Shown: piece by piece, positions 54,610 through 64,000 of the stretch
How the letters are laid out: each line of letters opens with the position of its first letter
Numbering within the stretch: the stretch's first letter is position 1
DNA from: Elephas maximus indicus
Taxonomy: Eukaryota; Chordata; Mammalia; Proboscidea; Elephantidae
NCBI RefSeq assembly: GCF_024166365.1
Contig: NC_064828.1
Coordinates: 53,795,254-53,859,253, forward strand
DNA length: 64,000 nt
Direction of reading: 5' to 3'
Notes under the pieces: generated by a model
What the model saw: only the letters and a program-made list of their open reading frames with translations
The model's database searches: none
What the model was told of the DNA's origin: nothing
Made by a program: the position numbers and the translations under genes

Positions 54610-55435
54610 TCTGTTATACTTATGGCGTTTCCTTTTTTTTCCTACCTATTTCAGTTGTTTCTTGTTAATTATTACGTAAATGTGTTTATAACTTTCTTCA
54701 AAGATGATGAGTATCCTGTCAATATGCAACATATGCTTAGTTTCTTTTGCCCTTTATGGTAGTTTATGCACTGCCATATTTTTAGCTGAAAGTTTATGAA
54801 AAGGCTTTATGGTTATCCATTAGGGAATTCTGTAGTTGTTTTTTTTTTATATATATTAGGGATGTTTGCACCCAGAATGTGAGATGGAAGTATATACCAA
54901 ATTTTTGACTAAACTGGACTGCGTGATTTTCAGTGGTTTACTCTTTCTAATTCCGAATTCCCATCTGCAAAAGGGAACTACAAGTCATAGTAAACTAGTT
55001 GGTACATCATAAGTAGTTAAGAAATACTTGTTCTACTTAACACATTCCCTGGTGCAGAAGAATCACACATTTTTGTAATGTTAGGATGGGTTAGGACTTA
55101 GACATCAGTCTGTTCGTTAAAACGTTTGCATTTGTCTAATTGTCCTCTACATTTCACTTACCTCTTGTTTCTTTTCCATGTTATTTGTTAAGGCTGCTGT
55201 TGCAGTGTTTAATGAATGCTTTCGCTTGGGTACCTCCTTCCTTTGGCACAGAGCCAGCATGAAGTCAAGTAATAAACTCATTTCCTCAGCTTGAATCCAC
55301 ATTTCAGTGATGTTACTTCCAAGTCACAGGGCCTGACAGCCAGTCAAAAATCTGATGCGTAATTCTAGATAGATCTTTTGGCAGAACAGATCTTTTCTAT
55401 TTTAATTGGTGTGTTCCTATCTGGAATCTACTTTC
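54610..55435. other. AT-rich, nothing recognised
   Basis: No repeat, exon or RNA gene recognised on either strand. Confidence 0.45.
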
Positions 55436-55439
55436 TTAC

Positions 55440-55865
55440 CTCTTGTGGTGGATTCAAACTGACCACAAGTTCGTTGCAGTTCCTTCCATGAAGAATTGGT
55501 GTCTGTTTCTCATCCCCTTGAGTCTAGGTTGGCCTTGTGAGTTGCTCTGGGTGTGGCAGAAGTAACATGCATAACTTACAAATTTATTGCTGAAGAGACT
55601 GTGTAGCTTCCACTTTTGTCCTCCTAGAAAACTGTTACCATCATGTGAAGAACCTCAGGGTCCCCTGCTGGAGACAAGTGGCCCAGATGACAGCCAGCAC
55701 CAATGGCCAGACATATGATTGAGGCTACTTTAGACTATCCAGACCTAACTGAGCCTCCAGATGATTATGATCACATGAGTGACCCCAGGTGAGAGCAGAA
55801 GAACCCAAACTGCTGACCAGCAAACCATGAACAAAGAAAATGGTTTGAAGCCATAAATTAGGGGG
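55440..55865 (+). mobile_element. MaLR (MLT1-like) LTR, old copy
   Basis: CCCCTTGAGTCTAGGTTGGCC, TTGTGAGTTGCTCTGGGTG, TACCATCATGTGAAGAACC, ACCTAACTGAGCCTCCAGATG and AATGGTTTGAAGCCAT match the order of a MaLR LTR of older type. The termini are not clear. Confidence 0.6.
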
Positions 55866-55869
55866 TACG

Positions 55870-56940
55870 AATAGATAAGTGAGCACCTCTCTTAAGTAAT
55901 GGGACACAGCCAGCCACCGTGTCTCTTTTGGAAGACAATGCTGCCTCCCCCTTTTTTAAAAAATATATTTTTTAAATAAATATTTGTTAAGTATCTGCTA
56001 TATTTAGGCATATTGCTCCTCCATCCGTGGATTAATTGATCTTTGAACAGGAATTTTTTTTTTTTCTTAAACATTTGGAAGCGTTTGTTGATTCTTCAGT
56101 AGGTGTCTATTCCTAAGATATTACCTAACAAGGCTGAATGTACATGATAATTAATTTTGATTTGCCTTGCTTTCTAATATAGCTTCATATTACTACATTA
56201 GAGAAGCGTCCCTGAAAAGGTTGTCCTTTTGTCCCAGAGATCATGCCACTCACCTAAACCCTGGGTAAGAATTTGGCTTTGTTTCTCCAAGTTGCGTTTG
56301 GGCTTGTTCTAGTTCAGAATGACATTCTGTCATTTCTTCAAGATTTTATCTTACCATCTAATTATATTTTAGTGATTCAAATTTACTATCCATTTCTTTT
56401 GTAAATTAAATCTAGATTGCACAATTACTTTATTCTGGGTTCTCATAACATACCTCATTTTGTTTAATAATGTTTTCATTTATGTATCGAATTATAGGAA
56501 TTTGATATACTGTTATGGATGCAGGGTGTGTAGGCCATAGGGTAGTACAATTATAGTGGTTTAATGACTTTCTGACTGTTATTTGTTTTTTAAAATAAAT
56601 ACAAATGAATATAGTCAATTTCAGTGTTTTTTGAACTGAGTCAAAGAGATAAATTTGTGAGGGAGCATTGGGACTGACTGCCTGTCATATTCATCTAAAT
56701 ATTTTTTTACAAAGATATTTTGTAATTATTGTTTTGAAAGGCTCCCTGGAAAATAGTAAAGTGAAATAGTTAATTTACATTTTCTCTCATTTTTTACTGT
56801 AGTTTTAGAATTTAGGATAAGATAGGTAATGTATTTGTGTTAATTATTTGAGGTTTCTACTAGTGAATTTTTAAATAGCCAGATACTTATTACATTTGCT
56901 ACATGCTGCAGTTTACATAAAAGGATACATCTTAGCACGT
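55870..56940. other. AT-rich, nothing recognised
   Basis: No repeat, exon or RNA gene recognised. Confidence 0.45.
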
Positions 56941-56944
56941 TGTA

Positions 56945-57075
56945 TATCAGTTTCCTTACCTGTAAAATGCGGCTAATGTTGATGTGCATGCGAAAGGCTT
57001 GTTGTGAGGAGTAGGTACAGTTAATACAGTCACAGCACTTTACACATTGGCTAGCCAATAATGAAATGCTCAACC
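56945..57075 (+). repeat. MIR fragment
   Basis: ATCAGTTTCCTTACCTGTAAAATG, GGCTTGTTGTGAGGAGTAGG and ACAGCACTTTACACATTGGC match the 3' half of MIR. Confidence 0.7.
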
Positions 57076-57079
57076 TGCA

Positions 57080-58710
57080 CTTGCAATTATTATTATTATA
57101 TATTGAAAATAAGAAATTTACAATGGTATGCACAGAATTATGGCAAATATTCTTGTATGTATAGCACAATTGCTTTTCTTTAAATACATATCCTCATATT
57201 TCACAAATCATCGTATATTTGGCCTGAATAAATTGTTAACTTCCAGATCTGTTCCTGAAGAGGCCTAGAGATGAAGCAGCCTTCTACGACAATATAAGTC
57301 AATTTTTTTTTTTGTTTTAAAATGAATGCAGAAATTAAAAAAATGAAGAAAACTTTCATAGCAGATCTAGAATGACTACATATTGGTAAAACAGAGAGGA
57401 TAATATCTTAAAAGCAACATCCCAAATAGTATATAACCTTTAGGACACAGTTAGAAAAACTGAGGATAATAATTATTTCATCAATTATTTAATAGGCAGG
57501 GCTAATACCAGTTATTTGGGCCTGTAAGGCTATCAAATCTGGGGGAACTTTTTCAGAAAAGTAATATAAAATTACAAACACAAAAATTAGGTACGTGCCT
57601 TGGAAAGGGCCTTCTCGTTTGTCATTATTTTTGTGGCAATTCCACCCGCCCCCCTGCCCTTATTAAGTGTATGTTCAAAGGAGAAAAGGAATAACTCTCA
57701 TTACTTTTTTTTCTTTGGGGGAAAGATTAATTTTCCGGTTCTGTAGACTAATCTATGCCTAAAGCTTTGTATTTTTTTGCTACATGCTTACCTCTTTAAT
57801 AGTTCTACTTCTTTAAATATGCTTTTTAAAATTGAAACTTAAAATACTTATTTAATTGTCCATATGAGTGTATGATTATAGTAGTTACTGTTTTATTTGG
57901 ATCTAAATAAATGGATCAATTGATGTGTATAATTAATGACAATTTTTTTTCAATGATATTGGGCAAATCAAGTGTCTTTAGTTCCAAATGTTGTCTGTAG
58001 CATTACAGTTGAAAACATGGAATACTTAATTATTTCTAAAGTATCTATGCAAAAGGGAAGAAACAGATTTAAGGGTAATCTAACGGGAAGATAGGCGATT
58101 TCAGTGAAAAATATGCTAGATAAAAAGTTTACACTCAGGAAGTATTGATTGAAGAAACTAATTATTGTGTACATTAGTAAATACTGATTTGTAATGTGGG
58201 TATAAAACACTAAAATCTATTTATACGTAGCAATAGAAACTAGTTTCATTTTTTTTCAAGTCACTACTTGTATATTGATTACATTTTAATGTTAATATTT
58301 ATAACATTTGGGAAAACGTGAAGAAAAAAGTCAGAGTCTTTGAAATATGAGAGAAAATCAACCCCTAAAAATGATGACATATGATTCTGAAGATTTTTCC
58401 CATCCTTACTGTCGTTACATGTCCTTTTTGAACTACAGTCCATCCTGGGAATGAGAAGTATGATCTCTGTCAAACTGGATCAAAGCACACAGTGCAAAAC
58501 TTTCTTGGATGGGGGTAGTAAGTATTGTGGGATTTAGTGCTTCTTAGGTGGAGAACATCCATGGGAGCTGAGTGTAAATGGAGTTATACCTCTTGCTGAA
58601 TAATAACTTAAAGATATGATTTGTCATTGTAAGCTGAAATGATAAATTGACTATATATAGCAGTCCAAGGAGGAGTTAGGACTTTCAGGTAAACTATGTA
58701 AAAAAGTGAG
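57080..58710. other. AT-rich, nothing recognised
   Basis: No repeat family, exon or RNA gene recognised. Short antisense frames of 64-109 codons lack any support. Confidence 0.45.
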
Positions 58711-58717
58711 ACAGATG

Positions 58718-58918
58718 GAGCAGTATGATGGTAGTTAAGTGCTGGTCTGCTAACCGAAAGCTTGGAGGCTGGAATCTACCAGCCGCTCCACGGGAGAAAG
58801 ATGTGATAGTCTGCTTATGTAAAGATTTACATCCTTGGAAACTCTATGGGGCAGTCCTACTCTGTCCTGTAGGGATGTTATGAGTCGGAATTGACTAAAA
58901 GGCAATGGGTTAAGCTTG
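58718..58918 (+). mobile_element. AfroSINE, long subtype
   Basis: Sense: GTATGATGGTAGTTAAGTGC (diverged A box), middle module CACGGGAGAAAGATGTGATAG..TGTAAAGATTTACATCC, core GATGTTATGAGTCGGAATTG, and a short tail AATGGGTTAAGC. Confidence 0.9.
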
Positions 58919-59257
58919 TTAGGGCTCAAGTTGCGTGACCAGCATTCTATAGCATAAGATTTTTGGTTTTAGCACCTGGAATTAAGGTTGGAAAATAGGG
59001 CTGTGTCACTGAGGACTCATACAGCTTCAGGTAGAAAAACAAACACAAATTGGCTTCAGCATTAAAGGAATTTCTTGATTCACACAACCAAAGCCTAAAA
59101 AGCAGGGTTATCTTCAGGCTCAGGAGATTCACTGTTTAAATAGTTGGAAAAAACCAGGTTCCATCTTTCAACTCTTTCCTCTCTGTTAGTTTCTTTCTCA
59201 GGCTTGGAAGGATGGATCACTGCAGCCTCACATCATCATACCACCAAGTCCAAAGGC

Positions 59258-59309
59258 TGAGAGAGAAAGACAGAGGAGGGAAGGGAGCTGGGGGAGAGGG
59301 AGAGAGAAA
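59258..59309. repeat. purine-rich (GA/GGA) tract
   Basis: AGAGAGAAAGACAGAGGAGG followed by GGGGGAGAGGGAGAGAGAAAC, about 50 bases nearly all purine on the + strand. Simple sequence. Confidence 0.8.
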
Positions 59310-59867
59310 CTGCTGCAGTTGTTTGACTTGTGCCTCTTATCATTTCTGAAAGTGGTGAAGAGTCAGGCCAGTGCCAGGTTTATCTACCCCTTCCTTCTCC
59401 CTATCTTCACTCCCTCTGTCCACACTTCCCTCCATTTTTTCTTTTAGTACGACTTTCTCTGAATAGCCACTTTCCTGTTCCATCTGTGAAATTCAAAAGC
59501 CAGCGCAGCTTTAGTGAAATTTTAACACTTTGCTTTTGTAATCAGTTTTTTCTGCTTTAATATTTCTTCACAAGTTCTGTTATTTTAGGGAAACAAATTG
59601 TAAAAGGTCAGGCCACAGACTTACTGTAAAATCTTTTAAATTAATGTGTTTAATAGAATTCTACAACAAAGAAGATTGCATTTGTCTGTCACTGAGAAGT
59701 AAAATAACACCTGTATTATTTGCACAATCCAAGCTTTGTCTTACTCTAATAGAACAGTAAGAGGCTCTTAATATACACACTCTGTCTACCAATCTATCTA
59801 CGTACTTTCACATAAACATATTCATTTTTTTCATCAAATACTAAATCTCTATTAATATATATGCTGT

Positions 59868-60612
59868 ATATGAAGTACTTACTGGTGAAGATCAAAGACT
59901 ACAGCCTTCAGTATGGATTACACCTTAACATAATGAAAACAGAGATCCTTACAATGAGACCAATAAGCAACATCATGATAAACGGAAAAAATATTGAAGT
60001 TGTCAAAGATTTCATTTTACTTGGATCCGCAATCAATACCCCTGGAAGCAGCAGTCAAGAAATCAAACAATATTTTGCATTGGGCTAATCTGCTGCAACA
60101 AACCTTTTTAAAGGGTTGAAAAGCAGAGATTGCAGTTTGAGGGCTAAGGTGCGCCTGACCCAAGCCATGATATTTTCAATCGTCTCCTAAGCATGCAAAA
60201 GCTGGATAGTGAGTAAGGATGACCTAAGAAGAATTGATGCTTTTTTAATTATGGTATTGGTGAAAAATATTGAATATACCATGGACTTCCAGAAGAACAA
60301 ACAAGTCTGTCTTGGAAAAAGTACAGCCAGAGTGATCCTTGGAAGCAAGGATGGCAAGACTTCTCACATACTTCGGACATGTTATCAGAAGAGACCAGTC
60401 CCTGGAGAAGGACATCATGCTTGGTAAGTTAGAGGGTCAACAAAGAAGAGGAAGACATTCAATGAGACGGATTGACACCGTGGCTGCAATAATGGGCTCA
60501 AACATAGCAATAATTGTGAGGATGGCGCAGGACCCAGCAGCGTGTTGTTCTGTTGTACGTAGAATCGCTGAGTCTGAATCGACTCCATGGTGCCTAACAA
60601 TGACAACAATAA
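59868..60612 (+). pseudogene. RTE LINE ORF2 C-terminal part and 3' end, 5'-truncated
   Basis: Sense fragment of the same RTE LINE as at 16.4-18.2 kb, covering the part missing there. It encodes the region downstream of the RT catalytic loop: KDYSLQYGLHLNIMKTEIL, INGKNIEVVKDFILLGSAI and SSQEIKQYFALG. After decay it continues with RRIDAFLIMV, ARMARLLTYFGHVIRRDQSL, LGKLEGQQRRGRHSMRRID and MAQDP. The order matches BovB/RTE ORF2 (TDFIFLGSKIT; LQYFGHLMRR; RRRRGRQRMRWLD). Multiple stops and frameshifts kill it. It ends with the SINE-shared core and a CAATGACAACAATAAC tail. 5' truncation shows ordinary target-primed insertion. Confidence 0.9.
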
Positions 60613-60619
60613 CATATTA

Positions 60620-63390
60620 TATTTTTTACAATTATCACACTTCAAAGACTGACTAAATTCTAAGCTAAATGGTAGTGGAAATTAATCATTTTTTGTTCAT
60701 TTAAGATAAAATGAAGTTAGTAAAATCATAAAAGAGAAGATTTATATCTAAATTTTAGATTTTTCTTTTTTTTAAGTCTCAGGTAACATCTTAATCTCTT
60801 TGTAAAACAGAGCACATGCAACTGATGAATAATTAGGTAACTTCTGTAATTGTTATCCTTATCTATTTTTCAGCCTCCCCAAAAGAGCGCTCACCACTAA
60901 GATTTATCAATCTCTGAAAGTCACACTCTTTTATGAAAGGGATACTTACCCATTTTCCTGCTAACTTCCTTTTTAATTTTGTATTATAATTTATTTTCAG
61001 GTTATAGGTGATGATGATGGACCCCATTTTAACTGGGATAAGGCATCATTTTGTGTTTACTTTCTGGCGTGGTTTCAGTTAAAGGAAGGGAGTAGTAATC
61101 GCCTGGCATGGGTGAGCAGGAGCCAGCTTTCGAGCCTCAGGGTCAGCGTAGGGTCAGTTATATTGTTTAAGCTCAGCCTTCTACCCCTCTTTTAACTCAT
61201 TGCTTTTCCCTCAGGGCCATAGCATTCTTGCAGTCATTGAATAAAGAACCATCCATTTGACAAATAAATGAAACAGCTAAAATTAATACCTTGGGGATTT
61301 TAAAAACTTTCTTGGTGCTATTAAGTGGCATATCAGAAAAGTGATTAAATCCGATTAATTTGTTTCTAAGGAAATCCACCATAATGCAGTTACTGGCATA
61401 TGCACCATTTTAAGTGGTTTTGAGATCAGTTTTAATAATCAGTTTTCAGTGTCCTTGATATAAAGCTGTATAAAAGAATAAGGAAAAGTGTAGTCTGGCT
61501 CTCTAGCCTTAATTGACCACTGTGGGTAATATTTACTCAAATTGTTATTATTTTTAAGTTGCACTGGGCTGGCTTCTTAAGGTATCATACATTTTTGAGA
61601 AGTTGGATATGTATCTTCATTTTACCTTCTTCAGTTTAGTGGAGATGTAAACACGAATGTCTTCTTTTCATAGTCAATTTTTGGTCAGAGTACTCTGACA
61701 TTTATTAATTAATTATGATAAAATCACAACTTGACATTCTGAATTGGAAGGAAGTTGATGGAATCCTCTGAAGGAAACAATGCAGTGTGGTTGACCTCTC
61801 ACTCTTGCTGTTTCCTGTAGTGTAACGTAACTAGTTTAATCAGTTACATATGCAACCATAAATTCTGAATTACCAAGAAGGAATGGTTTCTGGGCCACCA
61901 CATATAAGGTATTTTGATGTCAGATACTTTTGAAATTCTGATACCTAGATTTTGAAACAACCTCTGTCCCTTATATGCAGCACATGATCCATAAATTTTA
62001 CTAGGTAAGCATACTTCAGAGTATTTAATATCTTTTGAGTATAGTCCAAGACATTGTACTTTAAATCCTTTTAATCAGTGTGGACTGAAAATTTGAATCG
62101 CTCATTAGTGTTATTGCAATTAGTTCTTTTGTAGTATTATCATTGTTATTATTTAATTAAAATCAATAATAGATTATTCATAATTGTGAACAAGGAGGAT
62201 ATGCTGCAATGTGGTTTATATCATTTTCGCCCTGTTCAGATCATTTTACAGAGGGGAAAAACATTGAGCAGGAAGGTTATCAGCAAAAATAGAATATTGC
62301 AAGAGATATAAAAATAGCACTCTCTTCCCTGTGTTTTTCAGTGGGGTGGAACACTCATTGCATGATTCTGCATGAAATCGGAAAAGTGCTGTAAAGACTC
62401 ACTTTTAATTGAGGTAACCTTGAGCTTTTTGAAGTGTAACCAGTAACAGATTAAGGTGACACTTGGAAAAAGAGATGATTAAGTTATGAAACGTTACTCT
62501 ACATCACTGATGGCGATCTTTAATTGGAGTACAGAGTCTAACTAAACCAACGACAAACACAAAGCAAAAACAAACAATACACTGTATTATGCTCTCTTCT
62601 TAAATCAGTTTTGTCACAGCTCATCAAAAAAAAGAAAAAAATTTATGACTTTTCCCATTCCCTACTTTTGTTCTTCTATTTGGATCAAATAAAGACTGGC
62701 TTTTCCTGATTTTTATTTATTATTATTATTGTTTGGTTTGTCTGAGATTCAGAAAAATTGACTAATCCTCTCCCCACAACAACAACAAAAAAAAACCCTT
62801 AATTACAGGAACTCAGTTGCCAGTTTAATTTTTAAGGAGGCAGCTATAAAGATACACTTCTTGCTAGTATCTCCATTGATATTTTTCTAAGATACAGATT
62901 TCTTTATTATCTTCATCATGATTATTTAGGAATAATCATCATGGGTTTTTAGAAATACATTATTGACCCAGTCAGGTCACAACAATTATAGATAGCATTT
63001 CTTTATATAGTACTTTGTATAGGGCTCCAACATTGTGAAAAATAACAGAATCAAGATACCACTTTCAAATTTATCCTGTAGATAGACTTGCACAGGTTAA
63101 AGGTGTATTACAAGAAAGTTTATTGTAGCATGGTTTGTAATAGTAAAAGTACAACTGTAAAACTCTATACAACCTAAGTATCCATCAGTAGTGGGCAGGC
63201 TTCTTGAAAGACTTCTGTGCTGTTCTTTAAATAAGTGAAAAAGATTTATATATGTTGATACAGAAAGTTGTCTAAAGTACGTGGCCACCTAAAATACGGG
63301 AGTTATAGTGGGTATAATGTCATTCTCTTTGTGTAAAAAATATATGTATATACAAATGTACATACAGATACACACATATACATACACACA
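60620..63390. other. 2.8 kb without recognised repeats or exons
   Basis: AT-rich DNA with many ATTA/TAAT-rich patches (for example around 62100-62190, AATTAAAATCAATAATAG). No splice-bounded coding exon is recognised. The repeat poverty is compatible with conserved noncoding regulatory DNA, but that needs an alignment. Confidence 0.4.
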
Positions 63391-63397
63391 CATATGA

Positions 63398-63556
63398 AAC
63401 AAAAACCCGATGCCATTGAGTCTATTCCAACTCATAGTGACCCTATAGGACAGAATGGAACTGCCCCAAAGGGTTTCCAAGGAGTAGCTGGTGGATTTGA
63501 ACCCCGGATCCTTTTGGTTAGCAGCTGAGCTCTTAACCACTGCACCAGCAGGGCTA
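63398..63556 (-). mobile_element. AfroSINE, short subtype, in a TA/CA-rich site
   Basis: Antisense, AACAAAAACCCGATGCCATTG to CACTGCACCAGCAGGGCT. Flanked by (TACA)n/(TATG)n simple sequence at 63340-63395 and TATATA at 63563-63578. The 105-codon antisense frame over it is SINE plus simple repeat. Confidence 0.93.
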
Positions 63557-63559
63557 TAT

Positions 63560-64000
63560 GTACTTATATATATATAAACTTTTTCTGGAAGGATACATAC
63601 ACACAAAAAATAGATGGTCTGTTTCTCTGGGGTGGGAGGATCAAATGATTTTCCATTTTATCTTTTTATACAGTTTGAAGCTTTTTACCTTATATATGCA
63701 ATAATTCATAATAACAAAGTTTGAATATAAGATTTTAATAGGCATTATAGTTATATACAGAATAAAGTTAAATATAATGAATTTTTAAAAATAATGATAA
63801 AATGACAATATTTGCCAATCATTGTACTATTAAATGTTTACATGTTTAATAAAATATCTATTGTATTTCCAAATTTATTTTCTATTAATGGATTGTAGAA
63901 ATTTAGCAACCACTTATCCAGAATGCTGCTTACATTGTACAAAACGAACTGCACCTGGCTATTAGTGAGAATTCTATTTAGAGTATGAAATGCCAGAATT
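63560..64000. other. AT-rich, nothing recognised
   Basis: No gene or repeat recognised up to the window edge. Confidence 0.5.

Overview
The window looks like nuclear DNA from a proboscidean, most likely elephant. Its dominant repeat is a tRNA-derived SINE with a clear A box and B box, a body ending in GTCGCTATGAGTCGGAATC and a T-rich tail. I counted 36 copies or fragments. They sit beside pieces of an RTE/BovB-type LINE that carries the same 3' end. This partnership matches the AfroSINE/RTE pair known from Afrotheria. Much older mammalian repeats (MIR, L2, L3/CR1, MaLR LTRs, MER5-type) fill in around them. No bacterial, organellar or free viral sequence is evident.

Layout: (1) 1-39 kb is repeat-rich intergenic or intronic DNA. 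It holds 32 of the 36 SINE copies, four of the five RTE pieces (including one inverted in the way twin priming produces), an L1 interrupted by an ERVL LTR, MaLR LTRs interrupted by SINEs, a class I ERV solo LTR with an internal duplication, and a long, interrupted L2. (2) 39.5-48.1 kb carries no recognisable SINE, LINE or LTR. It contains a large CpG island (about 42.8-46.4 kb), a smaller one (about 47.5-47.95 kb), several consensus splice donors on the + strand and alternating TG/CG tracts. This is almost certainly a promoter complex with noncoding or barely coding first exons. (3) 48-64 kb is AT-rich and repeat-poor (four SINEs, one RTE fragment, some MIR, L3 and MaLR), as expected for a long first intron or a gene desert beside a regulated gene.

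I recognise no protein-coding gene. Every open reading frame I examined is a repeat-derived fragment, a chance frame in the CpG island, or too short to judge. Two short candidates are listed at low confidence: an 11-codon first coding exon at 47874-47906 (+) and a 139-bp open exon at 32004-32142 (-), whose splice acceptor appears to be built from a SINE tail. The owner of the CpG island cannot be named from this window; alignment to an annotated mammalian genome would settle it.
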